A stretch of DNA of 64,000 nucleotides from Butyricicoccus intestinisimiae. GTDB taxonomy: Bacteria; Bacillota; Clostridia; Oscillospirales; Butyricicoccaceae. The stretch lies in contig NZ_JAHLQI010000007.1 in assembly GCF_018918345.1 (NCBI RefSeq), positions 1-64,000 of the forward strand. Direction: 5' to 3'. Positions 41,201-51,206 of the stretch are shown piece by piece. Every line of letters starts with the position of its first letter. The stretch's first letter is position 1. The notes beneath the pieces are model-generated. The model saw only the letters and a list, made by a program, of their open reading frames with translations, searched no databases and was not told the DNA's origin. The position numbers and the translations under genes were made by a program.

Positions 41201-43828
41201 ATAGCTGCTAAGGATGCAGCATCGAATACGCTTAGATCAATCGCAAATAAGGTAAGTGGCTTAAAAGGCAAAACAATCACGATTACTACCGTTCTCAAAA
41301 CGATTAAGGAAACAGTTTTTGGAGGCGGTGGAAATGGCAAGAGCTTCAATGGAACTGCTCACTTTAACGGCACGGCTCGTTCGCAACAAAATTCTCATTT
41401 TAATGGAACAGCTAAAGCATCTGGTGATTGGAGCCTAAAGAAAGACCAAACATCTCTTATTAACGAACTGGGACCAGAGATTGTCGTTCGTGATGGTAAA
41501 TGGCACACCTTTAACAATGGTTATCCAACCTTTGCAAAATTACGCCGTGGAGATATTGTATTCAATCACAAGCAGACCGAAGAATTATTGAAGCGTGGTT
41601 ATGTCACCAATTCTCATGCTCGTGTATATGGCACAAATGCAAACGGCTCCCCTACCGCTTTTGCTTCTGGTACCGCATTTGCAGATGGTTCAAATAAGAA
41701 CTCTGTTGACTGGATTGAGATTGTACTTAAAAGACTGTCTACAGCTCTGGATAAGTTTACAACTGCGGCTGAAAACGCATATCGTCAATTAGATGAAAGA
41801 ACTGCCGCATACGCACAAGCTATTTCTCAAACTCAGAAAAATCTGGCTGGTCAGAGATCAGCTTATACAGCTTATATGAAAGCTGCGAATGAAGTTAAAC
41901 TTTCGGAGAGTTTAAAGGCTCGTGTACGAGATGGCGGCTATTATGTTTATGATGGTTATTCTGATGATGAACAGAAACTAATTGAACAGTATAAGAAGTA
42001 TTGGGAAGCTGCTCAGGATGTTGCTCAAGATATTGTTGAGTTAGATCAAAAAATCGCAAAGCTATATACAGATCAGTTCAGCGCGATTGAAAAGCATTTT
42101 GACAATGAGATGTCAATGCTTGAAGATTATCAGACCGAATACGAAAACAAAGTCAGCATCGCAGAAGCGCGTGGACATTTTGCATCTTCTCTTAATTATG
42201 AAGATCAGCTTGCTATGCAGCAGCGCATCCGAGACAAATACGCCTTAGAGATGAATGAGTTGCAAGCTCAGTTAGATAAAGCCGTTAGTTCCGGAGCTGT
42301 AAAGCAATGGTCGGACGAATGGTGGAGTATGCGTCTCAAAATTGAAGACTGCGTTATTGGTATTCAAAAAGTCGATAAATCAGTTGCCGACTTGCAGCAA
42401 ACTATGAGAGAACTCGACTGGGATAAATTTGACTGGGCAGAAGACAGAATATCTCAGTTAACTCAGGAATCTGATTTTCTAATTGATTTGCTGGATGGTA
42501 AAAAGACAGTCAATGATGATGGTTCGTTTACCGATGAGGGCAATGCTATTGCTGGGCTACATGCTGCAAACTATGCTACTTATACTCATCAGGCTCGTGA
42601 CTATGCAGATGCAATCAAAAAGATTGATGCTGAACTGGCGAATGATCCAAGTAATCAAAATCTTGTTGAGAGACGCGAGAAACTTCTTGAGTTACAGCAG
42701 AAAGCAATCAAGTCTGCAAAAGACGAAAAGGATGCTATCGGAGATTTAATTGAAGATGGAATCAAGAAACAACAAGACGCTTTCAAAGATCTAGTTGATT
42801 CTTATCAGGATGCTCTTGATTCTGCGAAGGATTTGTACGATTACCAGAAGAAAATCGCAAACGCGACAGAAAAGGTAAGTACGTTAGAGAAGCAGTTGAA
42901 TGCGTATTCTGGTGATGATTCCGAAGAAACCAGAGCTATGATTCAAAAACTGCAAAAGGAATTGAAGGAAGCTCAGGAAGATTTACAAGATACGGAATAC
43001 GACCAGTATGTATCTGATCTTAAAAAGCTGACAGACCAGTTGCAGACTGAGCATGAAGATTTTCTGAATGCTCGTCTGGATGATTTGCAAGCTGCTGTTG
43101 ATGAATTTATCAATTCGTCTAATATCAATTCTTCTGAGATCATGGATACGTTAAATAAGGTTAGCGGCGATGTAGGATATACGATCTCCGATACTTTGAC
43201 CAAATCGTTTAACACATCTACAAACACTCTCGGTGAACTGATTAACAACGTAGACATAAGTATTTCAACACTTGCGTCTAAAATTGAGAGTTGGATTCGG
43301 CGCAGTAATTCTGCTTTGGGAAACATCACAAATATCAAGAAAACACACTATCAGCCAAGTAAGAATACTACGGTATCTGGAAAAGGGTCGAAGTCAAAGA
43401 ATTATAAAGCCCAAGGTTATGCTAACGGTGGTTTTATTGCTGGACTCAAAAAGGTCACTTTTGATAATGGTGATGACATGATAACAGTTAATACCTTAAA
43501 AAAGGGAGAAGCTGTACTCACACCGGAGCAAACTAGAATTCTGACTAAGATTGCAAGTGTATCATCTAACTTGTACGACGCCGCTCTTAGTGCATCAACC
43601 ATTCCAAGTTTAACAAAAATGTTAACTGCTCAACCATCTAGTAACCTGACATCTGTAGAAGTTCCAAATATCAATGTTACCTTCTCTCTGCCGAATGTAA
43701 CTAATTATCAGGAGTTTATGAATCAGATGCAAAAGGACAAGCAGTATGAGCGTATGATGAAAGACATGGTGCTCGGCTGCATCTCTGGTAAGAATTCTTT
43801 ATCGAAGAACAATTACCATTGGAAATAA
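38198..43828 (+). CDS. Tape measure protein, exon 2
   Basis: Continues the tape measure from TCATTTAAATCAATAGG (SFKSIGTFISDIQ) in the same phase as exon 1. Contains a hydrophobic Ala-rich segment (FFVALATNPVTYLVAGLTIA), long coiled coils, and the C-terminal FNGTAHFNGTARSQQN and ELGPEIVVRDGKWHTFNNGY segments seen in Firmicutes tape measures, where the FNGTA block is repeated three times. Without splicing the first usable start would be a TTG at 38342. It ends at a palindromic terminator. About 1,876 residues. Confidence 0.9.
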   Translation, partial: SFKSIGTFISDIQKLNGAFGDLKKVEAAAQVLQGIPNIFKKLAISKSGLTGEAAAAAANVAGLAAAETGASAATVGFGAALSAAGAAAKTFFVALATNPVTYLVAGLTIAAAIAYKTAHAFDDAVEQAQNSASEYQSSQTELSSLNSELETTNSRIKEIQSSGTISLTDEAELSKLQAQRKELEQQVKYKEKLAKTKATEAAQTATNALKETNGVKTLSDRDATSFTGPYQHTTSKNVIESVQKDLRKLQELKKDQQEAYKNFNESGGEDKYRKQVDNYGKEIDEYRDHLSENVSIIQEQYDTLASAYKKGVLNADQIEAMRSAKQILSDYSSLDMTGTEKSLNNLNTFFSSDMGHSGIEDYLTRVAKSGGDVNEALAHLGLTAKDLGTNNKDLRAYFNDIAKAAEDASSSVQKVDGSFSGIASAFESQNGGDNLDSFLDFLSKANQLKKAGKTGTDDFQSVSTFMSGSTDIKSSLENYQKNVDYLEKYLSKDKEGAYSTTESGMKQWAKDITEVGNNALAAGKQIETTDDLAKELGTSAGVLELALSAFQDYDISTPFDNLPRAAENLEKAKAELTSLQELYDSMDAGDTKKKLGESIDSFQAQIDAANGDLSKLDKDIVLNMKLTYDLAEIQAQIDHVQDIVTNSGDNQSKSENLAELIALKEQRNKILLEGTNLTEEAVITISPKYKMANDSIGKLQGLLATGKDFDGNQLSEKAIVSIQTQISNLSSIKGEILTAFRDAHPEITAETDTSVAEATFNEWINSEEGKKVEAKVEAKTDEALQQIADLMGIDLGELKVKLGLDSTDADNKLKATEQSMQSLDDSKVVNLIAEDNASGTIQSVASSILGIPENEVTNLIAQDDMTGVVLACASYLGDLPTFVVTQMMAQDNASGAFQVAVDYVRQLNTTTTTTTTTSGTDGVVAQLGLVSSAKDSASGSATVNVSSSGATSTTGQLGTVKAAASAVGASNPIVRVAANAAQAISTLGAVSAIRIAGKQFKIAAKDAASNTLRSIANKVSGLKGKTITITTVLKTIKETVFGGGGNGKSFNGTAHFNGTARSQQNSHFNGTAKASGDWSLKKDQTSLINELGPEIVVRDGKWHTFNNGYPTFAKLRRGDIVFNHKQTEELLKRGYVTNSHARVYGTNANGSPTAFASGTAFADGSNKNSVDWIEIVLKRLSTALDKFTTAAENAYRQLDERTAAYAQAISQTQKNLAGQRSAYTAYMKAANEVKLSESLKARVRDGGYYVYDGYSDDEQKLIEQYKKYWEAAQDVAQDIVELDQKIAKLYTDQFSAIEKHFDNEMSMLEDYQTEYENKVSIAEARGHFASSLNYEDQLAMQQRIRDKYALEMNELQAQLDKAVSSGAVKQWSDEWWSMRLKIEDCVIGIQKVDKSVADLQQTMRELDWDKFDWAEDRISQLTQESDFLIDLLDGKKTVNDDGSFTDEGNAIAGLHAANYATYTHQARDYADAIKKIDAELANDPSNQNLVERREKLLELQQKAIKSAKDEKDAIGDLIEDGIKKQQDAFKDLVDSYQDALDSAKDLYDYQKKIANATEKVSTLEKQLNAYSGDDSEETRAMIQKLQKELKEAQEDLQDTEYDQYVSDLKKLTDQLQTEHEDFLNARLDDLQAAVDEFINSSNINSSEIMDTLNKVSGDVGYTISDTLTKSFNTSTNTLGELINNVDISISTLASKIESWIRRSNSALGNITNIKKTHYQPSKNTTVSGKGSKSKNYKAQGYANGGFIAGLKKVTFDNGDDMITVNTLKKGEAVLTPEQTRILTKIASVSSNLYDAALSASTIPSLTKMLTAQPSSNLTSVEVPNINVTFSLPNVTNYQEFMNQMQKDKQYERMMKDMVLGCISGKNSLSKNNYHWK

Positions 43829-43831
43829 TAG

Positions 43832-43863
43832 AAAGCTCTGCCGCCGCGGCGGCAGAGCTTTTT
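43832..43863 (+). terminator. Palindromic terminator, copy 1
   Basis: AAAGCTCTGCCGCC then GCGGCGGCAGAGCTTT: a perfect 30-bp palindrome with a T-run, 3 bases after the tape-measure stop. Member of a five-copy family (also at 51156, 54560, 55027 and 59386). Confidence 0.9.
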
Positions 43864-43900
43864 CAATATCATAACAACAGTTGAGAAAGGATAAGTTTTT

Positions 43901-44203
43901 TTGTTTGATAAGTTTGCTCGTAAGAAGATGCAGAAATTGTTGGAACAAAACAGTGTATTTAAACAAACGATTGATTCCTATAAAGAACGTTGTGAGTCGC
44001 TTGAACAAGAATTGTCTCAATTACGAGAAGAAAGAGTTAAAGAATGTGAAGAAGTTTCTCGAACTATCTCGGAATATAAAGACGCGATTCAATCAGCAAA
44101 ACAAATCGTTACAGATTATCAAAAACTCATGAACGATGCTTTACAATTAAAATCAAAATATACAAAAGAATTTTTAGAGTTTAAAAACACTTGGACTCGG
44201 TGA
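43901..44203 (+). CDS. Coiled-coil protein, 100 residues
   Basis: TTG start at 43901 after AGAAAGGATAAG. MFDKFARKKMQKLLEQNSVF followed by one continuous coiled coil. Small, charged, between tape measure and Dit. It may assist tail-tip assembly. Its start (TTG TTT G..) mirrors that of gene 13549. Confidence 0.6.
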   Translation: MFDKFARKKMQKLLEQNSVFKQTIDSYKERCESLEQELSQLREERVKECEEVSRTISEYKDAIQSAKQIVTDYQKLMNDALQLKSKYTKEFLEFKNTWTR

Positions 44204-44216
44204 GGTGGTGTAATAA

Positions 44217-45014
44217 ATGCGTGCAACCGACTTTATTTATGACGGGAAAAAGTTGAGCGATCTTGGATTTATGATCGGTACAATAGATGAATCTAGCGGC
44301 TCGGACACAATTGAAGTCGGGTCACAGATTACATTTGATACATCCGGTCATTACGGTGGAAAAGTATTTTATTTAACTGATGCTCGATACGAAGATTGTA
44401 TCTCGTTTGAGATTTCTATTTGCAAAATTCCGTGCAAAAACGATCAGATGGAGATTACCAGTACAGAGTTTAGAGAGTTAATGCGTTGGCTTAATCGCAA
44501 ACAGTTTTTGTTATTCTCATTTGTATCAGACAAATCTATTTGGTATTACGCCAGCTTTAATATTCAAAAACGTGAAGTTGACGGTAAACTCTATGGTTTG
44601 GTTCTGAGCGCAACAACGAATGCTCCGTTTGGTTTTGCGGATGAAGTAACACAAACTTTGACTATATCTTCTGCTGGGCAATCTGCGACATTTACAGATG
44701 AATCAGACGAGATAGGTTTGCTTTATCCGAAAACGGTGATTACGTGTAAAGCATCCGGAAACTTGAAGATTACCAATGACATGATGCAGTCTCCGTTTTT
44801 AGTGAATAATTGTTCTTCCGGCGAAGTGATTACGTTATCTGGAAACACTTTACTCATCTCAACTTCCAACTCTAAACACTCTGTGTGTGATGATTTCAAT
44901 TTTGAATTTTTCCAAATCGGCAATAGTTATGCTAACCGTGTAAATACGATCACATCTTCTCTGCCCTGTACAATTCAGATTACATATCGTCCGGTTATAA
45001 AGGACGTGTTATGA
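44217..45014 (+). CDS. Distal tail protein (Dit-like)
   Basis: 265 residues, ATG at 44217 after GAGGTGGTGTAATAA. Begins MRATDFIYDGKKLSDLGFMI, the typical Dit opening (F-YDG--SSDFGI-I). N-terminal belt domain, C-terminal galectin-like domain ending in LPCTIQITYRPVIKD. Forms the hub ring joining tube to tip. Overlaps the next gene by 4 bases. Confidence 0.8.
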   Translation: MRATDFIYDGKKLSDLGFMIGTIDESSGSDTIEVGSQITFDTSGHYGGKVFYLTDARYEDCISFEISICKIPCKNDQMEITSTEFRELMRWLNRKQFLLFSFVSDKSIWYYASFNIQKREVDGKLYGLVLSATTNAPFGFADEVTQTLTISSAGQSATFTDESDEIGLLYPKTVITCKASGNLKITNDMMQSPFLVNNCSSGEVITLSGNTLLISTSNSKHSVCDDFNFEFFQIGNSYANRVNTITSSLPCTIQITYRPVIKDVL

Positions 45015-48000
45015 TGCGCAGTCGTTTAGTATTTGATGCAAATTATAATGTGCAAGAACCCGTCTTAGTTTTGTGCAAACAGTCTGGCAATAAAATTTGT
45101 CGACTACCCGCAGCAGACATAACTTTTAAAGACAGTATGCAAAACGATTCTGAGTTATCTTGTACAGTATCAAAATATAATAATGGAGAGTTGTTTGCAC
45201 ACTGGGACGATATAAAAGATTTCCGGTTGATTTGGGTCAAAGAATGGAATACATGGCTGTCGATGGAAGTTAAAACAGAAGAAGATGACGGAACTGTAAA
45301 AGCTATTACCGCAGCGAATGCTGGCAAAGTAGAGTTATCAAATATTTTATTGTTTGATGTTGAAATCAACACCGAAGATGATATTGCACGAGATGACTAT
45401 GAGCCGACAGTTGTATACAATCCAGACAAAAAGAATGCTTCTTTGCTGCATCGGATTTTTGAGAAAGCTCCGCATTATAAAATATTATATGTAGACGATA
45501 GTTTAAAGAATATTCAGAGAACATTTTCTTTCGATGATAAAAGTATTTACGATGCTCTTGACGCTATCGCAGAAGAAATTCATTGTTATGTAGAAATCTC
45601 ATTGGAGACAAATTCTTCTGGTACTATTGACAGAAATATTTCACTGTATGATCTAGAGTCGTATTGTCCTAAGTGTGGACACCGAGAAGATTATTTTTCT
45701 GTTTGTCCGAAGTGTGGCAACACAGACATCAAACAGGGGTACGGAGAAGATACAACTATCTTTATCTCTGCCGATAACGTAGCAAGCGATTTAACTTATT
45801 CTTCGGACACTGGCTCAGTAAAGAATTGTTTCCGACTTGAAGGCGGAGACGATTTAATGACTGCGGTTATTCGTAGCTGCAATCCGAATGGTTCATCATA
45901 TATATATTATTTTTCCGAGGACGATAAAGCGGATATGTCACCGGCATTGGTAAAAGCTCTCGATGATTATGATGCGTTATATCAAAAATATCAGAACGAA
46001 TACGCATATAAGCCGGATACGGAAATTACATCTCAATACAACACGCTAGTTGAGAAATATAGAACAGATACTAACGGATATAAAACTATTCCTGCTACTA
46101 TTACAGGATTTCCGGAATTGATGAACTATTACTATGACACAATTGATTTTGAATTATATCTGCGTCACAGTATGATGCCGTCACCGAAACCTGCTGATAC
46201 CACTGCCCAAGAACAGGTCACAACACTGCCTTCTACTCCTCTCTCCCCTGTCGCGGTATCGAGTCTCAAAAAAGCTAGTGAGACTACAATCAGCAGCATG
46301 GTGCTTGACCGAGCTAAATTGTTTATTGACCCGCGGTATCAAACACGGATTGGCTCAAGTTCTTATGATGATTCTACACATACGTGGACTGGTACTTTTA
46401 TTGTGACGAACTATTCCAATGAAGAAGATACTGCGACCAGTAACAATATCTCTGTTTCAATTTCAGATGATAATGAAACATATATCAAGCAAAGATTAGA
46501 TTCGGTATTGTCTCGTAAGATTGCCGACAGTAATGATATTGTCAGTCTATTTAAACAAACTACAGCGGAGTTTACGCAGACAATTAAAAAATATGGATTA
46601 ACATCTCTTAAAGATTTTTATGATTGTTGTAATGCTTGCATTGATTTGTTAATCCAGCAAGGTATTGCAGATGAATCAAATAGTTTGTATAAAGATTTAT
46701 ACGTGCCCTACCACGAGAAACTAACAGCACTTGAGTCTGAGATTAAGACAAGAGAATCCGAGATTGCTATAGTTGCCGGAACGAAATCAACAGACGGCAG
46801 TGTTATTGTTGACGGTATGGAAACTATTTTAGAAACGGAACGTTTAAACATTCAGAATGCTTTGAATTTTAAAAAAAATCTGGGAGACGATTTGTGGAAC
46901 GAGCTTTATATTTATCGGCGCGAAGATAAATATAGTAACACAAATTATATCTCCGATGGTTTGGACAATGCCCAGCTTGTAGCCAACGCTTTAGAATTTA
47001 TAAAAACGGCAACGAAAGAAATTTATCGCTCTGCTACGTTGCAACATTCAATCACGGCTACTTTATCGAATTTGTTGACGATACCAGAGTTTGCTCCTAT
47101 TGTAGATAAATTTCAGGTCGGCAACTGGATGCGTGCGAGAGTTGATAACAAAATAAATCGTCTTCGGTTAATTGATTACGAAATTAAATTTTCTTCTATC
47201 AAGCAATTAGATGTGACCTTTTCGGACGTAGAAAAAATAGTTGGTGGGTATTCTGATCTCCAATCTGTAATTGAAAAATCTTCTTCGATGGCAACCTCTT
47301 ACGACAGCGTAAGCCGACAAGCCGGGCACGGACAGCAAAGCAGCAATAAGTTAGACACTTGGGTTAATGACGGGTTGACTCTGACGAATATGAAGATCGT
47401 AAATGATTCTCAGAATCAAAATTTACAAATCACAGATTCGGGAATGTTACTACGAGAATACGACCCAATGACTGATACTTATGCAGACAAACAAGTTAAG
47501 ATCATCAATCATGGCTTGTATTACACGAACGATGGATGGAAAACATCAAAGGCTGGCATCGGTACATTTTATTATACAGATCCAAAGACGAATGAGATTG
47601 TAGAAGCTTACGGACTCATTGCCGACACAGTTACCGGTAATATTATCTTATCCAAAGATGTTGGAATTTATAATTCAAATAATTCTATTCAATTGGATTC
47701 TGACGGTTTCACTTTAACAGCAAATAAAGAATCTGGAAAAGCACCGGACAAGATATTTAAAATTCAACGCAAAGATATAAACGCAGACGGAAAAGAAACA
47801 ACCACTCCCCTTCTATATTTAGATGATGAAGGCGAACTGGTTTTAAATGGATCTGTAAAAATTGGTTCGTCTGATAAAAATTCGTCTCTGGGAGATATTA
47901 CAGACAAGATTGACAATATCCAGAACTCAAAAATGTATCGAGTTGAAACCGTGGTTGTTGGCTCTACAATTTTTAATACGCGAGATCAAACCGCTCAGAT

Positions 48001-48196
48001 TGAGTGTCACGTGTATTCGTGGGACACGGACATCACAGATACTTTAGATGCTTCTGGATTTAATTGGCACAGATATTCCGGCGATACCGATTCTGACACC
48101 GACTGGGATTCGCATCATCAAGGTATGAAGACGATTACGGTATCTACCGAGGATGTGTATCAGACCGCATCTTTTTCGTGTGATGTCACCATCTAA
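45011..48196 (+). CDS. Tail-tip/Tal-like baseplate protein with zinc ribbon
   Basis: 1,061 residues, ATG at 45011, 7 bases after AAAGGA. N-terminal gp27-like hub region (about 1-380), with an inserted zinc ribbon CPKCGHREDYFSVCPKCGNT near 217-236, a helical middle, and a C-terminal beta region with ITDSGMLLREYDPMTDTYAD. Forms the tail tip and anchors the receptor-binding proteins. The zinc ribbon is seen in some Firmicutes phages. Confidence 0.75.
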   Translation: MMRSRLVFDANYNVQEPVLVLCKQSGNKICRLPAADITFKDSMQNDSELSCTVSKYNNGELFAHWDDIKDFRLIWVKEWNTWLSMEVKTEEDDGTVKAITAANAGKVELSNILLFDVEINTEDDIARDDYEPTVVYNPDKKNASLLHRIFEKAPHYKILYVDDSLKNIQRTFSFDDKSIYDALDAIAEEIHCYVEISLETNSSGTIDRNISLYDLESYCPKCGHREDYFSVCPKCGNTDIKQGYGEDTTIFISADNVASDLTYSSDTGSVKNCFRLEGGDDLMTAVIRSCNPNGSSYIYYFSEDDKADMSPALVKALDDYDALYQKYQNEYAYKPDTEITSQYNTLVEKYRTDTNGYKTIPATITGFPELMNYYYDTIDFELYLRHSMMPSPKPADTTAQEQVTTLPSTPLSPVAVSSLKKASETTISSMVLDRAKLFIDPRYQTRIGSSSYDDSTHTWTGTFIVTNYSNEEDTATSNNISVSISDDNETYIKQRLDSVLSRKIADSNDIVSLFKQTTAEFTQTIKKYGLTSLKDFYDCCNACIDLLIQQGIADESNSLYKDLYVPYHEKLTALESEIKTRESEIAIVAGTKSTDGSVIVDGMETILETERLNIQNALNFKKNLGDDLWNELYIYRREDKYSNTNYISDGLDNAQLVANALEFIKTATKEIYRSATLQHSITATLSNLLTIPEFAPIVDKFQVGNWMRARVDNKINRLRLIDYEIKFSSIKQLDVTFSDVEKIVGGYSDLQSVIEKSSSMATSYDSVSRQAGHGQQSSNKLDTWVNDGLTLTNMKIVNDSQNQNLQITDSGMLLREYDPMTDTYADKQVKIINHGLYYTNDGWKTSKAGIGTFYYTDPKTNEIVEAYGLIADTVTGNIILSKDVGIYNSNNSIQLDSDGFTLTANKESGKAPDKIFKIQRKDINADGKETTTPLLYLDDEGELVLNGSVKIGSSDKNSSLGDITDKIDNIQNSKMYRVETVVVGSTIFNTRDQTAQIECHVYSWDTDITDTLDASGFNWHRYSGDTDSDTDWDSHHQGMKTITVSTEDVYQTASFSCDVTI

Positions 48197-48215
48197 GATA
48201 AGAAAGGAAAAGTAA

Positions 48216-50024
48216 ATGGCTGTTTTAACATCTTCACAGCAGACTTTTGTTGACATTACAGACCAGCGAAAGTTATCAGCATATATTACTTCAAATTTAC
48301 CGAAGTCTCAGGTTTATGATCCAGACACGGATTCTTATGCTCCAAACTGGCAAACAGAGAAGTTAACTTTAACTCCGGTTGTTTTTTTAGATCAAACAGG
48401 AGTAACACTTGGTTCTACTGGATTAACTATTTCTTGGAAACGCAAAGATGGTTCTGGCACCGAAACTTCTGTTTCTTCATCTAATAATGAAACGGTTTCT
48501 ACAACAGGCGTTCTGACCGTAGCTAAGAACACACTGGCTTCTGCTAATTCCGGTATGTTAACTTATATTTGTTATATTAGTTATTACGATGCCGAGACAA
48601 AGAACACAGTCAATATCAGTTCTGATATTACTTATACGCTGGTACGCAATGCGTCTAACGCACATCTTGTCAGTGTTGATTCTGATACATATGTTTTTAA
48701 GTATGATAAGAATGCTAATCTGGTAGGTACAGCACAAGCAACTCTGACAGCACAAGCACAGGGCGTGGTTATCTCTGCATGGAAATATAAAAACAGTTCT
48801 GGTGCATGGGTAAATTATCCTACGACTTCCGATAATACAACTATTACTGGAAGCACTTTGATTGTTAAGCCTACTCATTCTGTGTTTGTAAACGATGTTG
48901 CGCAGATCCGAGTTATCACTAATGATGCTGATGTGTATGATACTGTATCTATTTCGAAACTTTATGACGGTACTGCTGGTTCAACAGGACAGGGTGGTTT
49001 GTCAATCGTTTTAGGCAACGAGGCGCAAACCATTGCTTGTACCAGTGATGGCAAAGTTGTAACCGATTTAGAGATTACTATCCCCTTTACCGGATACCTT
49101 GGCACTGTGCAAACTGCTTGCACTTGCTCTGTTGGTACCCTTCCTAGTGGCGTAACGACAAAAAGTAATACTGCTGCCACCGCGTCCGCTTCCGGTTCTA
49201 TTGTTTTATCTGTGTCTGCAAATTCAACTTTAGGCAATGCATCTACTATGAACGGCACAATTGATTTGACATTTACAATCTCTGGGACAACAGTAGTCAA
49301 GAAATTCTCATGGTCTAAATCAACCAAGGGTGGCTCTGGTGCTGCCGGAGAAAATGCGATCACGTTTTCGGTGTATGCTCCGAATGGCACAGTGATTCAA
49401 AATCAATCCGGTTCTTTGACATTAGCAACGTCTGCTTATGATGGCTCTACCGTAATATCAAGTGGGGCTACTTATCAGTGGGCAAAATATATTTCTGGCC
49501 AGTGGACAAATATTAGTGATGCAACGTCTGCTACTTACACTGTACAAGGCTCTGATGTAATTAACGTACAGTCTTATCGCTGTACGATGACATATAAATC
49601 TAAGTCTTATGTAGATGTTATTACGATTGAAGATAAATCAGACCCTTATGTGTCTGAGATGTTGAGTATTGGTGGCTTCACTGTAAAGAATGGTATTGGT
49701 GGCGTTGTTCCATACATTATTGTTCGCACTAATCAAAAAGAAGTAGATGCACTCAAAGGCTCTATTTCAGAGAGTGCTCCGTCCTCTCCTTCTGACGGAA
49801 TGTATTGGTACAAAATTGACCATACGAACAAAGCTGTAACTCTGATGAAGTATTCCGGTTCTGCATGGCAGTCATCTTCTGATAAGCAAGAGTTAACGTA
49901 CACTTGGTATAAGCAGGACAAAAACGGAAAAGAATCTGCATTTGATAAGACGGGCAAAGTAATTTATTTGTCCGCAGATGATATTGATAGTATTGCAACT
50001 TTGCAATGTGACGTATCAAAGTAA
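48216..50024 (+). CDS. Tail protein with Ig-like domains, 602 residues
   Basis: ATG at 48216 after AAGAAAGGAAAAGTAA. Begins MAVLTSSQQTFVDITDQRKL. Four or more Ig-like repeats (VVISAWKYKNSSGAWVNYPT; ATYQWAKYISGQWTNISDAT; LTYTWYKQDKNGKESAFDKT). It shares the start MxxLTSxQxTFxD with the next gene. Probably a host-binding or tip-decorating baseplate protein. Confidence 0.65.
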   Translation: MAVLTSSQQTFVDITDQRKLSAYITSNLPKSQVYDPDTDSYAPNWQTEKLTLTPVVFLDQTGVTLGSTGLTISWKRKDGSGTETSVSSSNNETVSTTGVLTVAKNTLASANSGMLTYICYISYYDAETKNTVNISSDITYTLVRNASNAHLVSVDSDTYVFKYDKNANLVGTAQATLTAQAQGVVISAWKYKNSSGAWVNYPTTSDNTTITGSTLIVKPTHSVFVNDVAQIRVITNDADVYDTVSISKLYDGTAGSTGQGGLSIVLGNEAQTIACTSDGKVVTDLEITIPFTGYLGTVQTACTCSVGTLPSGVTTKSNTAATASASGSIVLSVSANSTLGNASTMNGTIDLTFTISGTTVVKKFSWSKSTKGGSGAAGENAITFSVYAPNGTVIQNQSGSLTLATSAYDGSTVISSGATYQWAKYISGQWTNISDATSATYTVQGSDVINVQSYRCTMTYKSKSYVDVITIEDKSDPYVSEMLSIGGFTVKNGIGGVVPYIIVRTNQKEVDALKGSISESAPSSPSDGMYWYKIDHTNKAVTLMKYSGSAWQSSSDKQELTYTWYKQDKNGKESAFDKTGKVIYLSADDIDSIATLQCDVSK

Positions 50025-50036
50025 GGAAGTGATCGA

Positions 50037-51134
50037 ATGAGCTTATTAACCTCATGTCAGCATACATTTACTGATTTGGAGCAAAACATAGAAGAAGTTG
50101 TTGAACGAAAACAGCGAAAGGTCTTCTACCAAGATTCTGCTCCAACAGAAGATTTACAAGTTGGAGATGTGTGGTTCGATACCAGTCAAGATAAATCTAA
50201 GGGAGGCATGTATCACTGGGACGGATCACAATGGGTAATTCATCAAATCGGAACAACCTCAATTAAAGATGGTTGTATTTCTACCGACCAATTGGATGCA
50301 AAAGCGGTGACTTCAAGAACTGTGAATACTGACGAATTATTTTCTACCGAAATCAATGCAACCAACATGCACTTATCAGGAGACAGCACCATTGAAGGTA
50401 AAGTGTCTGCAACAAGTTTTGTTGCTTATGATACAATTGCGCTCTATCAAAGCAATTACAAAGGCCAGTTGGATGTCATTAAATATCAAGACACTTCGAG
50501 TGGACACTATGATATTCAGCTCGGTGAACGCACAGGAACTTCTTTTTCCCACGTTGTAGGCGGAACCGGTGGCACTACATCAATGTCCATGGGCAACTTC
50601 GACATTAAACCAAACTGTGATTTTAACGGATCAGTAATATTCCATCAGCCAGTATCTACTTTTAGTAGCCTCACGCTCTCGGATACGGCATCTTTTCACG
50701 GAACTGCTGCTTTTAATTCTGACGTTAAAAGAAACGGTTTTGACGTAGCTTCCAAATACATTCATGATTCAGCGAAAAAAGATCCGGGTATTTGGCACGT
50801 TGAAAGATTCTCTGACGGATACTTGCGTTTAGTCGGACGTATTCCAGTTACCAATCTCGCATGTAATATACAGATGGGATCGCTGTACCGTTCTAATAAT
50901 GCGTTTAAGCCGTCATGGTACAACTACTGTTATGGATTCACGGATGATCCTGTAGTTCATATTCAATTCTATTCTACGAATAATAACGGTGCTTTTTTCT
51001 GGCCTGCTGATAAAGCTGGTAAAGTTACGCCGCCAACCGGATATTTGGTTCGCCACGCATCCGGCACGGTGAGTGGTTATCTACATATCACAGCAGAGGG
51101 CATGGGTAATTATCCAACAACATCAACAACATAA
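50037..51134 (+). CDS. Receptor-binding/tail-fibre protein, 365 residues
   Basis: ATG at 50037 after AAGGAAGTGATCGA. N-terminal coiled coil (MSLLTSCQHTFTDLEQNIEE), a carbohydrate-binding-like VFYQDSAPTEDLQVGDVWFD, then a repeated beta-helix type shaft (INATNMHLSGDSTIEGKVSA) and a C-terminal knob (GIWHVERFSDGYLRLVGRIP). Typical trimeric fibre. Ends the tip gene set before a palindromic terminator. Confidence 0.7.
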   Translation: MSLLTSCQHTFTDLEQNIEEVVERKQRKVFYQDSAPTEDLQVGDVWFDTSQDKSKGGMYHWDGSQWVIHQIGTTSIKDGCISTDQLDAKAVTSRTVNTDELFSTEINATNMHLSGDSTIEGKVSATSFVAYDTIALYQSNYKGQLDVIKYQDTSSGHYDIQLGERTGTSFSHVVGGTGGTTSMSMGNFDIKPNCDFNGSVIFHQPVSTFSSLTLSDTASFHGTAAFNSDVKRNGFDVASKYIHDSAKKDPGIWHVERFSDGYLRLVGRIPVTNLACNIQMGSLYRSNNAFKPSWYNYCYGFTDDPVVHIQFYSTNNNGAFFWPADKAGKVTPPTGYLVRHASGTVSGYLHITAEGMGNYPTTSTT

Positions 51135-51155
51135 AAGAGGAATTTTACGTGTAAC

Positions 51156-51187
51156 AAAAGCTCTGCCGCTGCGGCGGCAGAGCTTTT
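51156..51187 (+). terminator. Palindromic terminator, copy 2
   Basis: AAAAGCTCTGCCGC-TGCG-GCGGCAGAGCTTTT, 14-bp stem, between the fibre gene and the holin. One base differs from the perfect palindrome. Confidence 0.9.
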
Positions 51188-51206
51188 CACTTAGGAGGTT
51201 TGTTTT

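Noticed and set aside
43832-43863. Palindromes considered as attachment sites or telomere-like ends
   Set aside because: Each follows a stop codon with T-runs, and five copies exist; terminator use is the simplest explanation, though recombination use remains possible.
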